The notes under the pieces are model-generated. The model saw only the letters and a list, made by a program, of their open reading frames with translations. It did not search any database and was not told the DNA's origin. A program made the translations under genes and the position numbers. From positions 1 through 43,867 of the forward strand of contig JANQGX010000048.1 of the NCBI GenBank assembly GCA_028282885.1: a stretch of DNA of 43,867 nt. The letters are read 5' to 3'. This DNA is from SAR324 cluster bacterium. GTDB taxonomy: Bacteria; SAR324; XYD2-FULL-50-16. Positions 19,901-25,745 of this stretch are shown here, in pieces (position 1 is the first letter of the stretch; each line of letters starts with the position of its first letter).

Positions 19901-22009
19901 AGCGGTGCCGATGAGTTATATGGCGACAAAGGTGACGATATCATCAAGTTTGACACCGGGGATACCATTGATGGTGGAGCTGGTGATGACACGGCAGTTT
20001 TTGGGAGTGTAGGGGTTAATTTGGTTAAAAACGATACCTACTTCACCGGTATTGAACATGTAGTACTTAATTCAGGAAATGATACCATAACCCTGACTGA
20101 TACGCTGGATTTTAGCATTAACGGAGGTGCAGGTAATGACAAAGTAGATGGTTCGAATTTAGAAACAGGTATGCTCATTACCGATAAAATAAATAAGTTT
20201 ACGAGTATAGAAACAGTCTTTGGTTCCAAGGTTGGGGATATAATTGTTTTAGGAGATGAAAACAATACAATTGTGGGGTTTGGAGGAGATGATATCATAT
20301 CAGGTGGTGGTGGCATTGATGCAGCATATTATAGCGTCAGATTTGATGAGATAATCAACCAGATGAAGGATGGAAATACAGACGAATACTCCATCAATAT
20401 CGACAGGGATACAGGTGAGGTAAACGTGAGAACACCTCAAGATGGATTTGATAAGCTGTATGGAGTTGAAAAACTTGTCTTTGGACTGACTACGGTGAAA
20501 GATATTAATGACAGCTTTGGTCCATATGCAGTTGATGATGATTTAGGCCATTTCAATTTTGGGAAAAACGCATGGAAAGATACACGAATTGGTAATTTTT
20601 TAAGAAACGATTTTGATATTGATGGAGATACGATAGGCAGGGGATCTTTTCAGATAGTTGGCTGTCACAACTGTTGGGCTCGCATTTCGGACGCCGGGGC
20701 TCATGTGGAAATAAATGCGACAGGAGATGAGGGAGAAGGCTATTTTCGTTATCAGCTTTTTAATGAAGATGGAACAGCAGGGGAAATTGGCACGGCAAGC
20801 TTTACATTTGAAAGAGATACCTCTGGCGGCGGGAGTGAAAAACCCATCATCCTCGACCTCGACGGAGACGGGGTGGAATTGAGCGATAAACACTATTCCG
20901 AACTGCAGTTCGATATCGATACCGATGGTGTCAATGAGTTCATGATGGCCTGGGCAGGAGCGGATGACGGTTTTCTGGCTTATGACCATAACAATGACGG
21001 TGTGATTGACAGGGGTGATGAAATCGTCCTGGCTGACTACCATCCGGATGCCAAGACCGATCTGGAAGGTCTGGCCCTGGCTTTTGACGTGAACAAGGAT
21101 GGCCTTTTTGATGCTCATGATGATGAATGGGCCAAATTTGGAATCTGGCAGGATTCCAACCAGAACGGACTCTGTGAGGCCGGTGAGTTTGCTTATCTGG
21201 ACGAGGCAGGGGTGCAATCCATTAACACCACAAGTGACGGACAGGTGGAGGAGATTGGTAATGCCATTGTGCACGGTACCGGTACCTATACCATGACAGA
21301 TGGCAGGTTGAACGAACTGGCAGATACCTCTCTCAGGTCCATGGAGATAACAGACTCTTCGCAGGATATGCCTTCCACGGAACAGGAACCCGGGCTTGAA
21401 TTGGACAAAACCAATGAAACTTCCTCCATGATGGCAGAAGAGATTGAAACGATCCCAGTGGCCGGGCCGGAAAGCGACACTGCGGTGGCGCCCCCGGAAG
21501 ACGTTGAACCCGAACAACAACAGACGAACCCTGCCGATGAACCGGCACAGCAGGGAATTTTTAGTAAAATGATCTCCAACCTGAGAAGCAAACTGGGATT
21601 AGACCTTGGGCCAGATGAATCGGTCATCCGGGAACAAACTGAAATGGAAAGCTTGGCAATGCTGGAGTCGGATGAATATCGTCAGTTTATGGAAGAGTAT
21701 AAAACCGAGGAGGAAGAGTTGCAAAAGGCGATTCAAAGTGATGCTGCCCCGTTTGATGAAACGGTTCAACAACCGGAAATCGATGATTTTGAGAACGTTT
21801 CCCAGGAAGTCCACCCGACTGTTGATCCGGATTTTGCCATCGAAAAAGCCCAGGCCATCGGTGAAGCTCACCAACACTACCACAACAACATTGTACTACC
21901 GTCAATTGAAGTTGCCAGCTCGGAATACAATGAAGTCGAATTGATCGATGCCTCAGATCAGCTAAATCTGGACTATTCCCTCTACGACAATCCGGACTTC
22001 AATTTCTGA
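8000..22009 (+). CDS. Giant RTX repeat protein (4,669 aa), type I secreted adhesin/toxin candidate
   Basis: The start is set at 8000 because GGAG lies six bases upstream; the ATG at 7997 is too close. Domains in order: an alpha-helical N-terminus (1-550) with a hydrophobic patch near 94-125; a glycine zipper (561-602); a long coiled-coil region (815-1040); about 920 residues (1199-2119) of nine-residue repeats dominated by GDGxN; canonical GGxGxD calcium-binding RTX repeats (2108-2370); an acidic Ser/Thr/Asn-rich linker (2371-2653) with one hydrophobic stretch (2441-2467). Then come a cadherin-like domain (2682-2777), eight RTX modules (2778-4160), another cadherin-like domain with a CHNC motif (4174-4272), an EF-hand-like LDLDGDGVE block (4281-4420) and an acidic tail. 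Export should use the TolC/ABC/HlyD set just downstream. Calcium folding outside the cell is expected from the family. Adhesin versus toxin is unresolved; the HlyC-like neighbour favours acylation. Confidence 0.93.
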   Translation: MSDNNSSVVSDFQNPWATRKSTAKNLTRLAIKQAGCNLASDYAKQEFINLVSNHVDAGRAENLYNNIVKFVETDDPDLLTELQSELAKDAAHIGGSVAFGQILEFASVSGLPAMVMMTVLNTAVDQMFGEDFSTEARLISSLSGGSITEKEVEGYIETLTQFEGITVKDLEGFIDNGLNLDTLLGGSLTGQLLELKGDVDGIADFNKYLTDFNEAIGNNLGIDLNTVIKDIGAEYFSEGLDNFEIRFEEIKKHGLTANALQDLGLEGNEIFNIVTEAGDADAGKIGSRLVKRALDDLGAPQEMIDDLTGSEGLKSIDAVANAMKNHGLDPDEWNELPEHIRSQIAAGEITPEVLKELENHYDIMDALEDIMEVGEEFAGQIAETAENITAQAVGKVVTEVSMAGSNLFDLVSGELKPVIPDEVDQKIDFSAVSEKGVLSAGGQAWIDSLSAEGNWSDIETFSAKVALDYIITDDLSTSATNIGVGMAQDMVWNTFGERLGLSPDEIKQARATISVLSNLKTPTNISYDTIITALGLGDEISSTAIGNDIVEPETKEASTLGVIGGAIGSYVGSAATSGNPVGGYVGSVFGTALGNAAGNAIYGSSDENPESWAVISFNEENEAFEITDSWGLDGMYGDTARELAAGALEQLNDPENGLITQMIGADGQIANGAYIEDLIIGFDDGDYVIGGTKTTRIVTYEKDGETFEREIKEVKGGTDLDSPSDLISQATIQLAQSIQVEAGNEHVQDAIQKTPADGDLSDLYSNIQTAQDFATFEQSGEYIEDLRARAFLPEVFPEDNEENPEAIQADPEVVEAKLVEIEDSINTYTEQILERNDTSETLEDLNGHLASLQKQLENRIRTPANSTNNKDDGYDPNAETEKKEAIADFRQRITSLEERIENLTQTENAQNQAINDAGSQPGNSLLIAIAGYRACTIEIEEANGQIKDLQDELESLQKNPARFAGSTTYGDESNNNEERGTNESSRIIARMNAIRNEITELTESIQTYQDQQETIIHENKEAFAEASSNGFTEFILAAKDWERVEVKAQSARLDSISDSVTDITRLNTYLTNEYGFNPNSVSIEDLLMEVDADGTLTIGFRNSGEAGITDADQLTTTHRVQGFTDWGETTSLEVGGKRFPVKEILEHYGVENASRETQLDMKQAFQAMFGDVDGEIDVTDFDYTFGNDEVAHVITEDSNDFIQLGDGNNIVNAREGENVIKAGDGYNTIVTGSGPDTINLGDGDNIVDAGEGQNTITTGDGSSTVVTGSGQDTITMGDGDNTVDAGDGENSITAGDGSNTIVTGVDNDSIHLGDGHNIVRVGDGDNQVIVGDGNNIITTQVALESEGEEEDDEDDGKDDVVMVDTDGENLIRAGDGNNTVITGTGNDRIILGDGENVVQDSGGETSVSLGDGDNKVFTGDDADSIQAGDGDNLLSVGGGDNRVEAGDGDNIVTTYQTDEEGNSTETTGNNTIDLGDGENKVFTGSGDDYITLGSGDNQVVTEGGDNIIETGDGENQLHTGDGADTITAGDGDNTVVAGGGDNIVTLGSGDNIIQTKAVAEGEETEAPGMDGNNIITAKDGDNQVFSGDGNDRISLGDGNNLVSIDGGDNTIGLGDGRNQVYAGDGDDSVIAGDGNNTLNMGDGDNRIKAGDGHNFISTHGVDDEGEFKTGAGNNVIEVGDGFNRIFTGTGNDEITAGDGRNTISVAGGDNVVAVGDGINEINTGDGNDQVTAGDGDNKILSSGGDNTILTGDGRNRVSTGMGNDTITTGEGEDEISSMGGDNRINAGEGDNKISTGAGNDTIIVGEGDNLIYSEGGDNRIETGEGKNTIVTGEGSDHIISGGDSSISSQGGDNVIEVGRGNNVIQTGEGDDVITSAGGDNTIDAGDGDNQITSLGRGHNKVFAGEGDDRITLGDGNHSVYAGAGENVIKTGDGFQTVVTKEGNDRIEMGSGLKSVDAGEGDNQILGGDGDANIITGGGDDTIELGQGNMKINAGEGDNVISASDGDSTISTGSGNDRITLGDGNQRIFAGDGENIIRAGTGDSIVITGQGDDVINLEGGNTGINAGDGNNIITTGDGDDRIVTGSGDDRISSGAGDDTIMAGGGDDTIDGGEGIDTISYENSQSGVKVDLGSGRGFSGDAKGDRLSNIENVTGSSQNDILIGSEGDNVLRGGKGNDIIDGGKGKDFIDGGEGSDWVDYGSSNESLDVSLGGDTNIGFSRTDGDTIVKVENLAGSNQDDRLEGNAEDNVILGRGGDDQIFGMDGDDHLIGGEGDDDLFGGDGNDTLSGGEGNDGLFGGKGDDTFIHGEGNDVFYGGEGNDTFVSEGNIDDFDITHESKDVFRITDKVTGESSIVTGIEQFQFGDESFDVESIRDFMDPAHLAIFDAQLPPNDQAEHVNEIMDLTAPVGFDCLDVVDPDSDGLDPGNAYSHARKRTKEKEAGLQASQIAMAGAFGVVLSSVPDSVGAQEKTYSEEMEEAVMQKVVTGSDDDLPGRRLQYDGSVPGDNQSGKNPADYDGQPADEGDNDLVFSIAPADDIISVDQSIRANPDDMPDRNTGNRQQADSGQANGSGNDLTDETGLVEELDPAFYIEGEGPFDEGSEDNTTSPQTNTQTTSNSSTSSGSSDSTDQIADPNESAGQSEEEMPINQAATLTIDTPVRTASGQSLVIGSAGDDVMQGDQAESRVRLNLSANLENATDSSSVMVSVSMPAGLTLSKGQADGSDGSWLVDQADLDNLELIIPPGIREVELSVRSLVVAEGNTIFGDPQTISFSLEESGNDVLDGLAGDDIIYGGSGDDLIIGGLGKDQLYGGSGDDSLFLDGNDTAVDGGTGTDVAIIQSGGDNQGFLDTAVLSQVEHVLGSMADDIIEDTAQGVYTIDGGDGIDTLTYEGSLNAVNIDLNDRITGDNSIVNIEILTGSVHSDQLKGDSSDNFIFGLSGNDIIDAEAGNDQIEGGLGDDRIYGGTGNDLIHGDSKNFFGDDLLFGGEGDDVIIGGFGSDKLYGGEGNDHLYVDDADTVVFGGAGIDRVYIEMDKLNDGISRLDTAVLGQVEHIIGDSNNDIILDTKRGVYTIDGGEGFDVLSFENAESAVQIDLDDTLDSNDAIINIEQLVGTAYGDQLSGDSLNDELFGGAGSDLIRGEEGDDKLYGESGDDILYGDAGADTMIGAEGADQLFGGDGDDVLRFDSDDSIIHGGSGEDTAELERTSDGVAIHAERFAEMERINLGTANEVFHLDRSYTYTVDGREGIDTVDAGTADSGLNIDISDASAFIRFENVIGSGYDDVLTGNTLDNILTGGAGSDEINGGAGDDVIYMDARDSLIDGGTGFDQVNLVDSSDGEEVHGNRLSNISELNLTEFDERFYLYQKNDYILSGGPGNDVLDGSLALSGLEIKLREVVTESYSVMGFETVIGSDFEDNLTGNSQNDLIYGGSARDDIWGRDGDDTLYGQDGTDWIYGESGNDSLNGGADDDRLYGESGNDELFGEDGNDHLDGGEGEDILDGGAGNDILDGGADVDILRGGEGDDKLRFDLDDSVIDGGEGVNDVANLQRSMDDALIHAERFNDAERINLTGFNERLDLKVENNTIIDGGDGHDIIDLTGAEKGVRVELDEIVPTDETESLVNFEEIVGSDYDDNLYGDALNNIISGGSGNDVIMGGFGQDLLRGESGEDFIYFDPGDSIDGGADRDTAILEDKNTKVSIDDTFFVNFEHVILGNKSDTLNLSEGLFFFLDGGAGIDTLNASAVGEGLSINLSDTSSIIGVENIKGTDFNDTLIGSSSANKLWGNAGHDTLRGGSGNDSLYGGAGNDILRGDGGSDKLFGNEGNDTIYFDTGDTLDGGDDQDKAILANKGVAVNVRDDSFTNIEEVELGNKNDTYRLTGSNTRIVDGGAGNDTIDASSRTGHFDIDLDNTQSGSSSLVNFENVKGTSGNNTISGNSAANRLEGLEGNDTINGGGGNDRIYGGSGNDTISGGSGADELYGDKGDDIIKFDTGDTIDGGAGDDTAVFGSVGVNLVKNDTYFTGIEHVVLNSGNDTITLTDTLDFSINGGAGNDKVDGSNLETGMLITDKINKFTSIETVFGSKVGDIIVLGDENNTIVGFGGDDIISGGGGIDAAYYSVRFDEIINQMKDGNTDEYSINIDRDTGEVNVRTPQDGFDKLYGVEKLVFGLTTVKDINDSFGPYAVDDDLGHFNFGKNAWKDTRIGNFLRNDFDIDGDTIGRGSFQIVGCHNCWARISDAGAHVEINATGDEGEGYFRYQLFNEDGTAGEIGTASFTFERDTSGGGSEKPIILDLDGDGVELSDKHYSELQFDIDTDGVNEFMMAWAGADDGFLAYDHNNDGVIDRGDEIVLADYHPDAKTDLEGLALAFDVNKDGLFDAHDDEWAKFGIWQDSNQNGLCEAGEFAYLDEAGVQSINTTSDGQVEEIGNAIVHGTGTYTMTDGRLNELADTSLRSMEITDSSQDMPSTEQEPGLELDKTNETSSMMAEEIETIPVAGPESDTAVAPPEDVEPEQQQTNPADEPAQQGIFSKMISNLRSKLGLDLGPDESVIREQTEMESLAMLESDEYRQFMEEYKTEEEELQKAIQSDAAPFDETVQQPEIDDFENVSQEVHPTVDPDFAIEKAQAIGEAHQHYHNNIVLPSIEVASSEYNEVELIDASDQLNLDYSLYDNPDFNF
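11595..14356 (+). repeat. Nine-residue RTX-like array with 36-residue (108-bp) super-repeat
   Basis: Within the giant protein, units of the form x-G-D-G-x-N-x-(I/V)-x are stacked about 90 times. The sixth position is Asp in the unit beginning TGxG and Asn in the next three, so Asp recurs every four units. Four short acidic inserts start at 12014, 12359, 12662 and 12971. The last four units all carry Asp and lead into the canonical RTX region. DNA identity between units is modest, so it is an old or selected protein repeat rather than a fresh tandem expansion. Confidence 0.9.
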
Positions 22010-22084
22010 AAGGAACGCAAAAGAAATAAAGAAACCTGACAAATTCCGGCGATACAATATGATCCGTATGTTATCACTGATACG

Positions 22085-23407
22085 ATGAAGAGATACCAAC
22101 TTATAAAGATAGCAGTGATCTTGTTTTGCCTTGTTCAAGCGTTAAATCCGATATCCCTTTCAGCAGCAGGATTGAATCTTGAGGAGATTATTAATTCCGG
22201 GCTCAAGAATAACTACGAGTTAAAGATGGCGAGAGAAAATTTGCTATCTTCCCGGCTGGAAACCAGGGAGAAACAGGGATATTTCACCCCGTCATTGAGT
22301 TTCTCGGGGTATCATACTGAGACTGAACAGTTCGACCCAACGTGGTCTTATACCATAACAAAGGAATATTCTGCCAGTCTGACACAACCGCTGTTTAATT
22401 CCTCTCTGGCAAGAGATCAGGAAGAGTCACTGTTGAACGAGAGGACCAGGGAAGCCCTGTTTTTGGAGGTCAAGGAAAAAGCTGTTTTCGATATGATGAT
22501 GGCAGTTTTCAGAATCTGCCGGATGTTATCCCAGCAAACCATAACAGAAGAGAGTCTGAAATTTGTAGAAAAAAGCGTTAGCATTCAGCAAAAGCTGGCA
22601 ACCGCCAGTTACGGGTCGAAGATAGATATATTGGAGGCAGAAGTGGAGCTGGCGCGATATCAAAAAGAGAACCGGCAAATCTCCAATAAGCTTTCACTGG
22701 AGTTATTGAATCTATCCCAAACAACACAGCAAGCCATATCCATTGACCAGTTTCCTTCAGTTGAGTCCGTGTCCGAATCAGAATTCAATGACGATTTTCC
22801 GAGGGATGCTCAGTACTGGATTGATGCGGCGCTACAGAATAGCACAAAACTTGTTCAGGCGCGTCTAAAACAGGAACTGGGGCATCTGGACAGGGACAGA
22901 AGTTACGACACCTTCAAGCCAACGATGGATCTGAGTTTTGTACATACCATAAGTGAAGATGATTCCGTAACGTCCGGCACGGTCCGCGATAATGCGATCA
23001 AACTCAGTTTTTCCGTCTCGTTTACCCCTCTGGCATCCTATTACCAATTGCAGCGTCTTGATGTCGATCAGGCAGTTCTGGTCATGGAGGAAACCAAGGC
23101 AAAAAAAGAGCTGCAGGATCAAATATACAGTCAGTTGGAATCTCTCAAGATCAGCGAAAGCAATCTGGAGATGCAAAAAAAGTGGGTGGTGAAACAGGAA
23201 GAGATCATCAACTTATATCGAAAGGGATTTGAAAAAAAGCACTTCCCGATTTCAAAGATTCTGGATCTTAGTCGAAAGTACAACGAATCTATGTTGGAAT
23301 TGGCTAAAACCCGCATCGATACCTGGGAAATCAAACTTCAACTTTTTTACTTGTCAGGGCTATTGGATAAAAAAGCTATCACCTATTTTAGCAAGGTTAA
23401 TCACTAA
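22085..23407 (+). CDS. TolC-family outer-membrane efflux/secretion protein
   Basis: 440 residues with a signal peptide (MKRYQLIKIAVILFCLVQA..., cut near SAAG). Two OEP-type repeats of long helices follow (LNLEEIINSGLKNNYELKMARENLLSSR... and the second starting near residue 240). The opening LEEII-x-x-x-L-x-N-x-x-L is typical of TolC proteins. It should trimerise into the outer-membrane channel of the type I secretion system. The gene begins 75 bases after the RTX gene and ends 18 bases before the ABC exporter, in operon fashion. In many hly-type loci tolC is unlinked; placing a dedicated channel in the operon is more like the LapE/LapB/LapC adhesin systems. No frameshift or missing segment is seen. 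Confidence 0.92.
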   Translation: MKRYQLIKIAVILFCLVQALNPISLSAAGLNLEEIINSGLKNNYELKMARENLLSSRLETREKQGYFTPSLSFSGYHTETEQFDPTWSYTITKEYSASLTQPLFNSSLARDQEESLLNERTREALFLEVKEKAVFDMMMAVFRICRMLSQQTITEESLKFVEKSVSIQQKLATASYGSKIDILEAEVELARYQKENRQISNKLSLELLNLSQTTQQAISIDQFPSVESVSESEFNDDFPRDAQYWIDAALQNSTKLVQARLKQELGHLDRDRSYDTFKPTMDLSFVHTISEDDSVTSGTVRDNAIKLSFSVSFTPLASYYQLQRLDVDQAVLVMEETKAKKELQDQIYSQLESLKISESNLEMQKKWVVKQEEIINLYRKGFEKKHFPISKILDLSRKYNESMLELAKTRIDTWEIKLQLFYLSGLLDKKAITYFSKVNH

Positions 23408-23425
23408 ATTTCGGATCGAAGAACG

Positions 23426-25720
23426 GTGAGCAAAAAAGCAAAAAAGGGAACCACCCCGTTGGCCAAAATAGAGGTTGTAAAAAAGGAGTTTCCCATAAGC
23501 CAACTAACTCCAGAACAGCAGCAAGCAGCGAAATCCCGGAAAGAGTTACCGCCTCCCCGGGAAAAAGAAATAGGTCATCAACCGGAAATTCCGGCCAGTC
23601 AGACAGTTGATCCTGCAATCGCCGCTCTCACCGTACTGGCGCAGGTGCTAAAGAACCCGATTATATCCGAAAAAATATATGCACTCAGACAGGAAAAGAG
23701 AAATCCGATAAAACAATCTGAATTACCGACCTATATCCGGCAGTACTTCAGTCTCAACTGCAAAACAAGCAAGATTAATCCAAAGGAACTGTCAACATAT
23801 GAAAATCCCCTGATACTGCTTTGTAAATCCAACACGTATGCGCTGTTGATCAGAACCGGTGATTCTCAACTATTGCTGGTGGATCCTGTCACGAAAAACA
23901 GGGAGGCCTTTTCTGAAAAAGCATTGGAAGGAAGAAAATACCTGGGGAAGGCCATATCAATCCCGATTGACGCCAAGCAAAGCATTGAACCAACGGGTGA
24001 ATTGGATATAAGATTCGGGTTTGGATGGATGCTGAGGCATATCATGAAATTCAAATCGGTTTTTATCCAGGTGTTGATTGCGGCGCTTTTGATTCAGATG
24101 TTCGCCCTGGTAACACCCCTGTTTACCATGGTGATCATCGATAAGGTATTTGCCTCCAGTGGCTTCAGCACTCTGAATGTTTTGATTTTCGGTCTTATTG
24201 CCATCTCGGTGTTTGACTACCTGATATCCAGTTCCAGGCAAATTCTTTTAAACAGCGTTACCCATAAGGTCGATTTTATGCTGTCATCGGCCTTTTTTAA
24301 GAAGCTGACCTCCTTGCCGCTCTCTTTCTTCTCCACCAAGCAGGTGGGTGATGCTGTATCGCGGGTGAAAGAACTTGAGGTCATTCGCAATTTTTTTACC
24401 GGTAACGCATTCATGTTACTGATCGATTTCCCGTTTCTGATTATTTTTTTAGGGGTGATGTTCATGTTCAGTTTCAGGCTGACACTCATTGCTTCTATTT
24501 TCATCACCCTGGTATTGATGACGTATGGCCTGTTTGCCCCTTTGATTCGGTCGAAATTAAAAAGTAAAAACAAAATCCAGACAGACAACAGCTCCTTTCT
24601 GATCGAATCCATCAGTGGCATCGAAGCCATCAAATCCATGTCACTGGAGACGAATGCCCAGCAACGCTGGGACAAATTGATCATTGACCAGGCGAAGAAC
24701 TCGGTCAATACCGAGCGCCTGACAGGTCATATCTCGCATTTCTCCGGCTTTTTAACTAAATCGACATCCGCCGTCTGCCTGTGGGCAGGTGCCTTGCTAG
24801 TATTGGATGGTGAGATGACGCCGGGGCAATTAATTGCCTTCAACATGCTGGTTGGCAGGGTGATTGCCCCTACGCAAAGAATATCCCAATTGCTACAGCA
24901 GATCAACCAATTGAAAATCAGTTTCCAACGTGTCGGGGAAGTGATGAATTCCAAATCAGAATTGCAAGTGGCCCAAACAAATGAACTGCCCAGCCTGAAG
25001 GGTGCCATTCGCATGGAAAAGGTCAGTTTCAGATACAAGGAGGGGGAAAAAGAAGTTCTTAAAAACATCTCGTTGAGTGTCGAACCTAATGAAATCATCG
25101 GTCTAATTGGTTCCACGGGTTCCGGCAAGACTACACTGCTTAGGCTTCTGCAGAGACTATACCTTCCCACTGAAGGACATATTTATATCGACAATATCAA
25201 CGTTATGGGGATCAACCCCGTCTGGTTCCGCGATAAGATCGGTGTGGTTTCACAAGAGAACATTCTTTTTAATCTCTCGGTTGCCCAGAATATTCGTCTG
25301 GCAAATAGTGATATTGATGCTGTTGACATTGATAGAATAGTAGAGGTTTGTAAGATCGTAGGCGCCGATCAATGGATACGAAGGTTGCCGCAAGCCTATG
25401 ATACGATGGTGGGAGAAAGAGGTCGATACCTGTCCGGAGGGCAGAGACAACAGATATCCATTGCCCGTGCCTTGATAAGAGATCCGAAAATTCTCTTGTT
25501 GGATGAAGCGACCAGCGCACTTGATTACGAATCGGAAGGGATTGTTCAGGAAAACATGGAGCGAATTTGTGAAGGAAGAACAGTGATCATTGTCGCTCAT
25601 CGTCTGCCAACTCTCCGAATTGTCGACAGGATGCTCATGCTGGCCGATGGTGAGCTGGTCAAGACCAAGCAGACAGAAGGACTGCTTGGTAAACAGAAAC
25701 GTCTCGTACAAGCCAATTGA
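23426..25720 (+). CDS. Type I secretion ABC exporter (permease/ATPase, degenerate C39 domain)
   Basis: 764 residues from GTG 23426. A Lys/Pro-rich N-terminal extension (about 1-65) precedes a C39-peptidase-like domain (about 70-190; LLCKSNTYALLIR, LLLVDPVT) in which I see no catalytic Cys/His pair at the expected places. It should therefore bind rather than cleave substrate, as in HlyB and LapB. Six membrane helices follow (about 205-490), then the nucleotide-binding domain: Walker A GSTGSGKT near 562, Q-loop VSQENILF, signature LSGGQRQQ near 669, Walker B ILLLDEATSALD near 688 and the switch His in IIVAHRLPTLR. It powers export of the RTX protein through the HlyD-like adaptor and TolC-like channel encoded on either side. 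Confidence 0.94.
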   Translation: MSKKAKKGTTPLAKIEVVKKEFPISQLTPEQQQAAKSRKELPPPREKEIGHQPEIPASQTVDPAIAALTVLAQVLKNPIISEKIYALRQEKRNPIKQSELPTYIRQYFSLNCKTSKINPKELSTYENPLILLCKSNTYALLIRTGDSQLLLVDPVTKNREAFSEKALEGRKYLGKAISIPIDAKQSIEPTGELDIRFGFGWMLRHIMKFKSVFIQVLIAALLIQMFALVTPLFTMVIIDKVFASSGFSTLNVLIFGLIAISVFDYLISSSRQILLNSVTHKVDFMLSSAFFKKLTSLPLSFFSTKQVGDAVSRVKELEVIRNFFTGNAFMLLIDFPFLIIFLGVMFMFSFRLTLIASIFITLVLMTYGLFAPLIRSKLKSKNKIQTDNSSFLIESISGIEAIKSMSLETNAQQRWDKLIIDQAKNSVNTERLTGHISHFSGFLTKSTSAVCLWAGALLVLDGEMTPGQLIAFNMLVGRVIAPTQRISQLLQQINQLKISFQRVGEVMNSKSELQVAQTNELPSLKGAIRMEKVSFRYKEGEKEVLKNISLSVEPNEIIGLIGSTGSGKTTLLRLLQRLYLPTEGHIYIDNINVMGINPVWFRDKIGVVSQENILFNLSVAQNIRLANSDIDAVDIDRIVEVCKIVGADQWIRRLPQAYDTMVGERGRYLSGGQRQQISIARALIRDPKILLLDEATSALDYESEGIVQENMERICEGRTVIIVAHRLPTLRIVDRMLMLADGELVKTKQTEGLLGKQKRLVQAN

Positions 25721-25745
25721 ACACCTTATACAGACAACAGACACA

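Noticed and set aside
25590..25745. Earlier start for the HlyD-like protein
   Set aside because: These 52 codons lie in another frame inside the ABC exporter gene; the HlyD family N-terminus fits the ATG at 25746.
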